From Thioclava electrotropha (GTDB taxonomy: Bacteria; Pseudomonadota; Alphaproteobacteria; Rhodobacterales; Rhodobacteraceae): DNA of 64,000 bases. The stretch lies in contig NZ_CP053562.1 of NCBI RefSeq assembly GCF_002085925.2, forward strand, positions 2,679,501 through 2,743,500. Direction: 5' to 3'. The notes below the pieces were generated by a model. That model saw only the letters and a program-made list of their open reading frames with translations, had not been told where the DNA came from and ran no database searches. Made by a program: the position numbers and the translations under genes. Position 1 is the stretch's first letter, and each line of letters begins with the position of its first letter. This document shows, one piece after another, positions 52,114 to 59,885 of this stretch.

Positions 52114-53181
52114 TCAGGTCGTGACGAGAATTTTCAGATGTTCCCCGGCAGGATCGAGAAGCGCCTCGAAGCCCTTGTCGACGACATCTTCCGCCGCGAT
52201 CCGCGAGGTGATGACTTTCTCGATCGGGAAATTGCCCGAGGCGACCATGCGGCCGATCCGGGGCCAGATTTGCGTCGGGTAGCACCAGGTCGCTTCGACC
52301 GAGATGTCCTTGAGCGCCCAGAGCATCGCGTCGATGCTGGCGGGTTTCATGTGCAGGCCCACCTGCACGACCTTGCCCTGGCGGCGCACCGCTTCGGCGC
52401 AGGCGTTGAGCGAGGCTTCGAGCCCGACACATTCGAGCGCGACGTCGACGCCGACACCCTCTTCGGTCAGATCGCCGACGACGGTCGGCAGCTCGCCGCT
52501 GCGCGGGTCGACGACATGCGCATAGGGCGCAATTTCCGAGATGATCCGGCGACGGTTCGGGTTCGGTTCCGACACGATGATCGTGCTCGCACCCGCCGCA
52601 CGGGCCGACAACACCGTCAGCGCGCCGATCGGACCGGCACCCGAGACGAGAACGGTCGAGCCCGCCTCGACGCCGCCGCGATCCACGCCGTAAAGCGCCA
52701 CCGCAGCCGGCTCGATCATCGCGGCCTGATCATCCGTCAGCCCCTCGGGCACGGATTGAGCGTTGTAATCCTTGATGACGGCTTTCTCGCCCATGCCGCC
52801 CCAGGCCCAGCTCAGGCCGATGCAGCCCAGTTGCGGCGAGAGGTGATAGAGGCCGCGCTTGCCATAGTAGTCATTGCGTGGCGCCACGAGCGGCTGGACC
52901 GAAATGCGCTCGCCCACCGTGACATTGCTGACCTCGTCGCCCACTGCGAGAACCTTGGCGGAGAATTCATGGCCAAGAATCTGCGGGTTGGACGCGCCGG
53001 TATAGATATGCGGTTCGGACGGGGTAACGATCGGCCCCGCGATATATTCGTGAAGATCTGTGCCGCAGATGCCGGTCACGATCGGCGCGACCAGAACGTC
53101 ATCCGGCGCCAGTTTGCTCGACGGTTCTTCGACATCCTCGACGCGGATGTCCTTCGCTCCGTGAAAACGAACAGCTTTCAA
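52114..53181 (-). CDS. zinc-binding dehydrogenase (butanediol/sorbitol dehydrogenase-like MDR)
   Basis: A 355-residue MDR enzyme. Catalytic zinc ligands: GICGTDLHEYIAGP and ILGHEFSAKVLAVGDE, plus the Glu of MIEPAAVALYGVDRGG. The NAD motif is VLVSGAGPIGALTVLSARAA. The structural-zinc loop is replaced by APRNDYYGKRGLYHLSPQLG with only one Cys just after it. The layout is like 2,3-butanediol dehydrogenase. It is the first gene of the ABC/dehydrogenase operon and is divergent from the hydroxyisobutyrate-dehydrogenase-like gene across 204 bp. Confidence 0.9.
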   Translation of the reverse strand: MKAVRFHGAKDIRVEDVEEPSSKLAPDDVLVAPIVTGICGTDLHEYIAGPIVTPSEPHIYTGASNPQILGHEFSAKVLAVGDEVSNVTVGERISVQPLVAPRNDYYGKRGLYHLSPQLGCIGLSWAWGGMGEKAVIKDYNAQSVPEGLTDDQAAMIEPAAVALYGVDRGGVEAGSTVLVSGAGPIGALTVLSARAAGASTIIVSEPNPNRRRIISEIAPYAHVVDPRSGELPTVVGDLTEEGVGVDVALECVGLEASLNACAEAVRRQGKVVQVGLHMKPASIDAMLWALKDISVEATWCYPTQIWPRIGRMVASGNFPIEKVITSRIAAEDVVDKGFEALLDPAGEHLKILVTT

Positions 53182-53385
53182 AGCTTTTCCTCCCTTTCCA
53201 AGTCTCGCGATCCTCTGGGTCTGCCGGGATCACCCCGACATCGAGATCGCCATTTGGCTGCGACGATTCGTAACAAACCAATCCGGCCATCACTGCAGAA
53301 AAATTTCCGCTTCGGATAAATTACATCCATCACCACCGTTTTGGCGACGTAATGTCGGCCCAACACATAAGTGGGAGATATAAGC

Positions 53386-54306
53386 ATGAGCCAGACCCAG
53401 GTGGCAGACACTGATCAGATCGATACGCAGCAGACGCTTGGCTGGATCGGCGTGGGCAAAATGGGCGGCCCCATGGCGCGCAACCTCGTAGCGAGTGGCG
53501 CGAAACTTCTTGTCTCCGATCCGGCGAAGGACAGCCGCGATCGGCTGACCGCATTGGGCGCATCCGAGGCCGCGTCGATCTCGGATTTCGCGGGAGCAGG
53601 TATCGTCTTCTCGACGCTGCCGAACGATCAGGCTTTGCTGGATGTCGTCGGCAATGGAGATGACGCAGGCCTCGCAACCACCTTGCCCGCGGGCGCGACG
53701 CTGGTCGAGATGAGCACGGTCTCCCCCGAATGCTCCGAAAGCGTTGCGAAGGTTCTCGCAGCCAAGAAAATCAACTATGTCAGAGCGCCGCTTTCCGGCA
53801 GCACCGACATGGCCGCGAATGCCGCGCTCACCGTGCTCGCCTCGGGCGACCGCGCGGGCTGGGACGAAGCGCTCCCCTACATCCGCAAACTCTCGGCCCG
53901 GCAATTTTTCCTCGGAAACGGAGAAGAAGCGCGCTACATGAAGCTCGTTTTGAACACTCTGGTCGGCGCCTCGTCCGCGGTGCTCTCCGAAGCCTTGGCG
54001 ATCGGTGCCAGCGGCGGCCTGACCCGAGCCGATATGATGGATGTAATTTGCGAAAGCGCAGTGGCCTCGCCCCTGTTCAAATATAAGCAGAAGCCGGTCG
54101 TCGAAGATGACTTCACGCCCGCCTTCACAGTGTCTCAGATGATCAAGGATTTCACACTCATCAGCGAAGCCGCCCGACGCAACAGCGTGCCGCTGATGAC
54201 AACTGGCCTGATCCTCGAGCTTTATAGAAGCGCCTCGAACGCGGGCATGCAGGACGAAGATTTCTTCGCATTGGTGAAATGGCAGGAAAAGTTGTCGACA
54301 AGATGA
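53386..54306 (+). CDS. 3-hydroxyisobutyrate dehydrogenase family oxidoreductase
   Basis: A 306-residue beta-hydroxyacid dehydrogenase. The cofactor motif is LGWIGVGKMGGPMARNLVAS, the substrate motif is ATLVEMSTVSPECSESVAKV, and the catalytic Lys is in YMKLVLNTLVGASSAVLSEA. The substrate is a short beta-hydroxyacid or a sugar acid such as tartronate semialdehyde, not resolvable here. The start at 53386 follows GGGAGAT. The stop overlaps the next gene's ATG by four bases, so it is coupled to the HTH/solute-binding regulator. Confidence 0.9.
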   Translation: MSQTQVADTDQIDTQQTLGWIGVGKMGGPMARNLVASGAKLLVSDPAKDSRDRLTALGASEAASISDFAGAGIVFSTLPNDQALLDVVGNGDDAGLATTLPAGATLVEMSTVSPECSESVAKVLAAKKINYVRAPLSGSTDMAANAALTVLASGDRAGWDEALPYIRKLSARQFFLGNGEEARYMKLVLNTLVGASSAVLSEALAIGASGGLTRADMMDVICESAVASPLFKYKQKPVVEDDFTPAFTVSQMIKDFTLISEAARRNSVPLMTTGLILELYRSASNAGMQDEDFFALVKWQEKLSTR

Positions 54307-56045
54307 AATTGGCGGAGCAGCATTCGGAGGCTATGCAACCTCAGGATGCTGAACTCACAAGTCACGAGTTGTCCCGGATCGTCGATTTCCTCCGGCAGCT
54401 TCGTGCGCCCTTCGACGCAAACATGCCCGGTGGCAAACCGGACGTGTATTTCAACATCACGCTCGAACTGGTCGACGCGCATCTGCGTGTGAGCCCGATC
54501 GACAAGTCGGGCCTGATCAGCCTCGCCGATGTGCCCTACAGCACCGGCAACCGCATGATCCTGAAGATGATCGAGGACGGTCTGATCCGGCAGGTGCCGC
54601 GCGGCAACGGGCTGAAGACGCATTTCCTCGAACCCTCCGACACCCTGCTCAATACCTTCATGGACTACGCCACTTACGTGAAGGGGCATCTGGCGAAGAC
54701 CTTCGGTTTGCGGCGCGGGATGGAGACCAGCGAATACTATTTCGGCGGCAGCTATTTCGCCTCGCAGATCATCTCCCCCGTGCGCGGGGAGGACATCTCC
54801 TCGATCAACCTTGGCGATATCAAGTTCCTGCTGAACGACGACAACTACTTCATCGCCATGCGCAACATGTGGTCCGATTTCCGCAACGATTTCGGCAAGC
54901 GCAGCAGCTTCGATCTTCAGCGCCTGCCCGACCTCTATACCAATACGCGGCGCACCCTGTCCGAGAAGTCGCCGCGCTATGACGTCGTCGCGATGAACAT
55001 GCCGTGGCTCGGGGAATTCGCGGAGCGTGGGGAGCTCGCCCCGCTGGACGATCTCATCTCGGATGCCGCCATCAACGCGCTGGATTTCCATCCCTCGGTC
55101 TGGGGGACTGGCAACTGGAAAGGGACGCAATACGGCATCCCGCTCTATTGCACGATCGAAATTCTCGCGGCCCGCAAGGATCTGTTCGAGAGCCGCGGCC
55201 TCGCCTATCCGAAGACCTTCGACGAGACCATCGCCGCCGCGCGGGAATTCCATAACCCGCAGGACGACTTCTACGGCATCGCGTGGAACGGGCAGCGCGG
55301 CATGCCCATTGCGAACTCCTTCATGTTCTTCCTCGCAGCCTGCCGGACTACGGTCATCGATATGCCGCTGCGCAATCAGGAGAGCTGGAGCTTCGACACG
55401 TTCGAGAAGCTGAAGCTTCAGATCGATACCGAGGATGCGCTCGAAGTGATCGAATACATGAAGCAGCTCGTCGAGGTTTCTCCCCCCGACATCGCGACGA
55501 TGGATTGGGAACGGCGGATCCACTACTTCATGTCGGGTCAGACCGCACTTGCCTATTGCTGGACGATGCGCGCGGCGCGCTTCGAGCATGAACTGAGCTC
55601 CCGCGTTGCCCGGCGTGTGGCCTACTTGCCGCCACCGTCGCGCCGGATGCGTCGCGTGTCTGCCCCGATCGGCGGCTTCCTTCTGACGATCCCCGCCTAT
55701 GTCGAACCCGCGCGGCAAAAGCAGATCATCGACGCGATTGCTTGGATGGTCTCGCCCGAAGCCATGAAAGAGCACGTGAAGAACGGCTTCCCCGTGGCGC
55801 CGCGCTTCTCGGTCTGCGCCGACCCGGAGGCGCTGGCCTCCTCCCCCATCGTCAGCATGGTCGACCGCATGGCGCGCAAGAACGAGCTGGTGACCTGGGC
55901 GCGCCCGCCGGTGCCGGAATTCAACCTGATCGAACGCACGCTCGGGGAAGAAATCCACGACATCGTCTTCAACGGAAAATCGCCCCAGCGCGGCCTGAGA
56001 GACGCGGAGAACCGAATTCTCGACGCCGTCCGATCCGCGGGCTGA
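54303..56045 (+). CDS. winged-HTH protein fused to a MalE-type solute-binding domain (putative regulator)
   Basis: A 580-residue protein with no signal peptide. Residues about 50-115 look like a MarR-type winged helix (LRVSPIDKSGLISLADVPYS, then TGNRMILKMIEDGLIRQVPR). Residues about 145-560 form a family-1 extracellular solute-binding fold: SPRYDVVAMNMPWLGEFAER, YGIPLYCTIEILAARKDLFE, YPKTFDETIAAAREFHNPQD, MSGQTALAYCWTMRAARFEH, VSAPIGGFLLTIPAYVEPAR. Solute-binding proteins are normally exported; here the domain would stay in the cytoplasm, so it probably senses a ligand for DNA binding. The ATG at 54303 overlaps the preceding stop (ATGA); 54279 is an alternative. It faces away from the ABC operon, which it may control. 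Confidence 0.88.
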   Translation: MKLAEQHSEAMQPQDAELTSHELSRIVDFLRQLRAPFDANMPGGKPDVYFNITLELVDAHLRVSPIDKSGLISLADVPYSTGNRMILKMIEDGLIRQVPRGNGLKTHFLEPSDTLLNTFMDYATYVKGHLAKTFGLRRGMETSEYYFGGSYFASQIISPVRGEDISSINLGDIKFLLNDDNYFIAMRNMWSDFRNDFGKRSSFDLQRLPDLYTNTRRTLSEKSPRYDVVAMNMPWLGEFAERGELAPLDDLISDAAINALDFHPSVWGTGNWKGTQYGIPLYCTIEILAARKDLFESRGLAYPKTFDETIAAAREFHNPQDDFYGIAWNGQRGMPIANSFMFFLAACRTTVIDMPLRNQESWSFDTFEKLKLQIDTEDALEVIEYMKQLVEVSPPDIATMDWERRIHYFMSGQTALAYCWTMRAARFEHELSSRVARRVAYLPPPSRRMRRVSAPIGGFLLTIPAYVEPARQKQIIDAIAWMVSPEAMKEHVKNGFPVAPRFSVCADPEALASSPIVSMVDRMARKNELVTWARPPVPEFNLIERTLGEEIHDIVFNGKSPQRGLRDAENRILDAVRSAG

Positions 56046-56527
56046 GACTGCTTCCCGCTGGCTGCCATCTCGCGCTCGGGAGTAACGCTTGGCTGAGCAG
56101 CCCCGGGTCATTCAACCGGCCGAGACTGGCGCCCGGGCAGCGTTCACGCCGGGCGGTACAGGTTGAAGCAATCGCCCGACATGTGGCATCGAGACGGCGA
56201 TCCTGATGCTCTTCCCGGAATTTCTGAAGGTGCTCCTCTCCCCTCGTGGAGCGCGAGCGTGCGCTTCGTCACGTCGATTGTTGGGTTTCTACCTATTCGA
56301 TCTGGCTGACTGCGGCGGAGAAAGCGCGGGACCACGTGCTCGATCTGCATATGGCTATTCTCGACGAACGTTGTGGATCTAATTTTTGGATGGCAGGTCG
56401 ATACGTCATCCACTTCGGGATGCCCCAAAGCCCCTAGACGGACCCTCCGTGGGTAAGTGACGGGGCACTGTGGGATGCGCGCGCCATGCCGCATGAGCGA
56501 AGCAAGTCGGCCCGCTTCGGGATATCA
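56046..56527. other. gene-poor gap, possible transposase scrap
   Basis: A 482-bp stretch with no supported gene. At 56175-56212 two frames offset by one base read SPDM and GIETAILML; together they resemble the YSDMAIETAL stretch of IS5-type transposases. No terminal inverted repeats, target duplication or longer match could be seen, so this is only a suggestion of a decayed insertion sequence. Other short frames here lack coding character. Confidence 0.3.
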
Positions 56528-58147
56528 TCAGGCGAGCTCGGCAGCAGGCGACTGCTCTGCCTCGGGGGCGGAAACCGCGCCGTGCCCCAGATTGCTGCGC
56601 ACCTCGCGCTCATATTCCCCGACGCGTTGGACGTTGTGCATGATCCGCGTGAACCAGCGCATCGCATCGGTCGCCTGAAACGTCTCCTGCATCGAATAAA
56701 GCCCGACATGCTCACCAAGCAGAAGCCCGCGCCGGTGCCGTGCGAAGCGATGGGCAACCGGCGCGGCCATCAGCGCCATGCGCGCCCCGATCTGCGGCAG
56801 ATCGAGCGGACGTTCGGGCGAAAGGCAGGCGGCGAACCATTGCGCGGGCCGCGGCGTGATCTTGCCGCGCAGCAGGATCGCGATATAGCCGCGATGTTCG
56901 GCCTGCTCCACCAGACGCACCAGATGGTCAGCCTGATGCATCAGGGCTGCGAAGGCGGCGGCCTCGGTGGGCTTGTCGCGCGGGACCGAAACCTGCGCCA
57001 TGTAATCCTTCAGCTCATCGAGCGCGATCCCGACCCGCGGGCCCAGTGCCGACATCCGCCGCAGGTCGCGCGCAGGGCCGATGGCCAGCGAATAGGCCGA
57101 GAAGACCTCGCGCGCGGCCCAGATCACCATCGCATGGGCCGATTGCATCGCCGCGCCCTCGTCGCTCAGCAGGTGGCGGTCCAGTTCCGGCGGCGCGCGC
57201 CCGCCCAGATCGGGGCGCAGTTTGGCGACGAGCGTGGCGAATTGGCGTGTGACGGGCAGAAAGACCAGCGTCCCCAGCAGGTTGAAGCCGGTGTGAAACA
57301 GCACCAGCGCGGTATCCACTCCGGTGCGCGCGGCCAGCGCCTCCAGCGGGCCCGCGATCAGCTGCAGCAGTGGAAAGGCGATCACCATCGTCCCGCAATT
57401 GAACAGCAGGTTCGCAATCGCCGTCTGCTGCATCGCCCGCGATCCCCCGAAGGCCGCGATCAGCGCGGTGAAGGTCGTGCCGAGGTTCATCCCGATCACC
57501 GCCGCCGCCGCCTGAATCAGCGGCAGCGCGCCGTTGCTGACCAGCACCAGAACCACCGCGATGGCCGCCGAGGAGGATTGCATCACCACCGTGACCGCCA
57601 GCCCCAGCGCCGCCATCGCGAGCAAGCCGCCCACTCCGGTACCGGGGATGCGCTCCACCGTGATCCAGTCCGCGGCCCCCGACATGCCCTGTTGCATCAT
57701 GTCGAGCCCGATGAAGAGCAGGCAGAAGCCCGCAAGCACGCGCCCGATGCGCGCCGCGCGACCATGCGAGAGAAACAGCGTCAGGCTCGCGAAGAACAAC
57801 AGGCCCATCGCCACCGCGCCGAGCTTCAGCTTGAAGCCGACCAGCGACACGATCCAGCCGGTGACGGTGGTGCCGATATTGGCGCCGTAGATCACGCCGA
57901 GCGCCTGCGTGAAGCTCAGCAGCCCCGCGCCGACGAAGCCGACCGTCATCACCGTGGTCGCTGAGGAAGACTGGATCACTGCCGTCGTGACCAAGCCGCT
58001 CGCGACGCCTTTAAGCGGCGTGGTGGTGAACCGTGCCAGCAGGCGGCGCAGGTTCGCGCCTGCCGCTTCGCGCAGCGCCTCGGTCATTATCTTCATGCCG
58101 AGCAGGAACAACCCGATTCCGCCCAGTGCCGACAGTGTCTCCGACAT
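56528..58147 (-). CDS. Na+/phosphate cotransporter (NptA/PNaS) family protein
   Basis: A 539-residue membrane protein. It begins MSETLSALGGIGLFLLGMKI and has the two inverted QSSSA repeats of the family (VIQSSSATTVMTVGFVGAGL and VVMQSSSAAIAVVLVLVSNG) with GANIGTT and GMNLGTTFTA. The C-terminal 190 residues are soluble and helical, resembling a PhoU-like domain. It would carry phosphate with sodium across the inner membrane. The start at 58147 is chosen for GAAGGGTGG upstream and the family N-terminus. Confidence 0.9.
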   Translation of the reverse strand: MSETLSALGGIGLFLLGMKIMTEALREAAGANLRRLLARFTTTPLKGVASGLVTTAVIQSSSATTVMTVGFVGAGLLSFTQALGVIYGANIGTTVTGWIVSLVGFKLKLGAVAMGLLFFASLTLFLSHGRAARIGRVLAGFCLLFIGLDMMQQGMSGAADWITVERIPGTGVGGLLAMAALGLAVTVVMQSSSAAIAVVLVLVSNGALPLIQAAAAVIGMNLGTTFTALIAAFGGSRAMQQTAIANLLFNCGTMVIAFPLLQLIAGPLEALAARTGVDTALVLFHTGFNLLGTLVFLPVTRQFATLVAKLRPDLGGRAPPELDRHLLSDEGAAMQSAHAMVIWAAREVFSAYSLAIGPARDLRRMSALGPRVGIALDELKDYMAQVSVPRDKPTEAAAFAALMHQADHLVRLVEQAEHRGYIAILLRGKITPRPAQWFAACLSPERPLDLPQIGARMALMAAPVAHRFARHRRGLLLGEHVGLYSMQETFQATDAMRWFTRIMHNVQRVGEYEREVRSNLGHGAVSAPEAEQSPAAELA

Positions 58148-58232
58148 GGCTTTCCACCCTTCGCCGTCGAGAATGCGACCACGCGATACGGAATTCAAGC
58201 GCTGGCAAGAGCGCCGCGCAAAGCTCTGTTTT

Positions 58233-58252
58233 ACCGGATGAATCCGGTTTTT
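58233..58252 (+). terminator. terminator-like hairpin opposite to its neighbours
   Basis: ACCGGA-TGAA-TCCGGT followed by TTTTT on the plus strand, in the 146-bp gap between two minus-strand genes. On the minus strand there is no T-run. It would end a plus-strand transcript, but no plus-strand gene precedes it. Confidence 0.5.
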
Positions 58253-58293
58253 CCTGAGCGAGTTGCCCTCCGGGTCGTTTGAGGGTCGGAGCC

Positions 58294-59130
58294 TTAGCCG
58301 CGGGCGATGAATTCGAAGGAGAACTTCATTCCCGGCTTCGGCGGGGGCGGGAACGGCGCGGCCCGGCGGACGTGGTCGAGCGCCGCCGCATCGAGGCCCG
58401 AGGAGCCGGAGCCGCGCAGGATGCGCACCGTGCTCAACCGCCCGCTTGCGGAGATCACGAAGCCCACCACCGCGCGCCCCCGGCCCTGCCCGCGTCGCTT
58501 CGGCGTGGACTGGATCTTGCGGATCACCGAGGCCGCGTATTGCCGGGGCGATTGACCGGAGCGGGCGGCACTGGGGGCCTTGGCGGGCTGGCCTTTATCG
58601 GCGGTGTTGCGCGCCTTGGCCACGCCTTGCGAGGTGCCGCGCCGGGCATCGCGGGCGGCATTTCCCGCGTTGCTTGGGGGTGTGGGCCTCGCTTCGCTGT
58701 GGGCCTGTTTGCTGGGCTTGGCGACCTGCTGCGGCGCGGGGCGTTCGGGGCGCGCCTCGGGGCGCTGGCTTTGCTGCGGGGCGAGCGCGCTCTCGGCGCG
58801 CAGAGTCTCGGGCGTGGGGGTGACGGCGGCGAGACGGTCCGGCGCTGTGGGCGCGGACGGGCTTGCCGCATCTGGTGTGGTGGGCGTCTCCGGCTGCACC
58901 GGGCGCGTGACCTTGCGGGCAATCGGTTCGGCGCGCTCCGGCACAACCGGCGTCGCGCGTCCTGCCGCGAGATCGGCGAAATCATTGCCCAGAAGCGGGG
59001 CCTCCTGCGCGACCTGCCCGCCTGCGGGCGGCAGGTCCGGTGCGGCGACAGGCGTCTGCGCCAGTCCCAGCGCGTGCAGCCCGGCCGAGACCGCAAGCGC
59101 CGCGCAGGCGATGAGCGCGCCCCGGGTCAT
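58294..59130 (-). CDS. tonB: TonB family energy-transducing protein
   Basis: A 278-residue protein with an N-terminal membrane anchor (ALIACAALAVSAGLHALGLA) and a long periplasmic Pro/Ala/Lys-rich linker. The C-terminal TonB domain (about residues 195-278) reads YAASVIRKIQSTPKRRGQGR, AVVGFVISASGRLSTVRILR and AALDHVRRAAPFPPPPKPGM. It couples proton-motive force to the outer-membrane haem receptor of the same operon. Its start overlaps the upstream exbD-like stop by four bases. It is the last gene of the haem-uptake operon. Confidence 0.92.
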   Translation of the reverse strand: MTRGALIACAALAVSAGLHALGLAQTPVAAPDLPPAGGQVAQEAPLLGNDFADLAAGRATPVVPERAEPIARKVTRPVQPETPTTPDAASPSAPTAPDRLAAVTPTPETLRAESALAPQQSQRPEARPERPAPQQVAKPSKQAHSEARPTPPSNAGNAARDARRGTSQGVAKARNTADKGQPAKAPSAARSGQSPRQYAASVIRKIQSTPKRRGQGRGRAVVGFVISASGRLSTVRILRGSGSSGLDAAALDHVRRAAPFPPPPKPGMKFSFEFIARG

Positions 59131-59513
59131 GGCGCCTCTCCCCGTTCGGCCACGAGGCGGATGCCCTGCGCCCCGGCCGCGCTGAGATCGCGGGCCAGCG
59201 CCACGAGCGCGGGCGCGGGCGCCGCGCGATCGGGCAGGATACGGGCCACGCCGCCTGCCTCGGGCGGAAGCTGCGCGATGAAGGCGGACGCATCCGCGAC
59301 GCCCTCGGGCCAGAGAATGTCGCCCTGCGCGCTCAGCGCCACCCGGCCCGGCTCGGGCGCGCGAGCGCCTTCCGGCAATGCGAGCAGTTGCAGGTCGGCG
59401 GGCGGGCGCGCGGCGAGCGTGCCGGCCACGAGAAAGAAGGCCAGCAGCAGGAAGACCACGTTGATCAGGGTCAGGATCGGCTCGCTCCGGCGGCGGGTGA
59501 AACGGGTGCTCAT
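59127..59513 (-). CDS. ExbD-like protein with Asn in place of the membrane Asp
   Basis: A 128-residue ExbD/TolR family protein with one N-terminal helix (PILTLINVVFLLLAFFLVAG) and a periplasmic domain ending in ARDLSAAGAQGIRLVAERGE. In ExbD the helix begins with an essential Asp (L-I-D-V-x-F). Here the position is Asn18, codon AAC. The adjacent paralogue (59510-59884) keeps the Asp. The protein probably works as a partner in a mixed ExbB/ExbD/ExbD complex, because alone it should not conduct protons. Coupled by four-base overlaps on both sides. Confidence 0.9.
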   Translation of the reverse strand: MSTRFTRRRSEPILTLINVVFLLLAFFLVAGTLAARPPADLQLLALPEGARAPEPGRVALSAQGDILWPEGVADASAFIAQLPPEAGGVARILPDRAAPAPALVALARDLSAAGAQGIRLVAERGEAP

Positions 59514-59884
59514 CCCAGCACCTCCGCTTGCAGCCCCGGCACCGCGCGCAGCCTCACCAGCAGATCGGCCAGCCGCTGGCTCGACGTGTCAGGATCGAGG
59601 CTGACCAGCAGCCGCGGCGGGGTCTGCGCGAAACCGTCTCGCAGGGCCGCCTCCAGCGCGTCCAAGTCCAGCACCTTGCCGTTCAGGCTGATCCGCTCGG
59701 GTCCGAGCTTGAGGAAAGCCAGCTTGCTCTCGGGCGCAGCCGCGCTCCCTGCCCCGCGCGCCGCGATCGGCAGTTCGGTCATGCGCGAAAAGCTCGAGGC
59801 CAGCATGAAGAACATCAGCAGCAGGAAGATCACGTCGATCAGCGAGGTCATCGACAGGCTGCGGCGGCGAAGCGGCTTGCGCAT
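59510..59884 (-). CDS. exbD: ExbD proton-channel subunit
   Basis: A 124-residue ExbD protein. A short basic N-terminus (MRKPLRRRSL) precedes the single helix SMTSLIDVIFLLLMFFMLAS, whose Asp17 corresponds to the essential proton-carrying Asp of E. coli ExbD. The periplasmic part carries RISLNGKVLDLDALEAALRD and RLLVSLDPDTSSQRLADLLV. It starts one base after the exbB stop and its stop overlaps the next exbD-like gene, so subunit ratios are set by coupling. Confidence 0.94.
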   Translation of the reverse strand: MRKPLRRRSLSMTSLIDVIFLLLMFFMLASSFSRMTELPIAARGAGSAAAPESKLAFLKLGPERISLNGKVLDLDALEAALRDGFAQTPPRLLVSLDPDTSSQRLADLLVRLRAVPGLQAEVLG

Positions 59885-59885
59885 G

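Noticed and set aside
50995..53319. A 774-codon plus-strand open frame
   Set aside because: Antisense to the PRISE-like and MDR dehydrogenase genes and the spacer between them; no protein family features.
56144..56494. Short frames on both strands in the gap before the phosphate transporter
   Set aside because: No ribosome sites, no domains; two frames overlap each other and the possible transposase scrap, so none is annotated as a gene.
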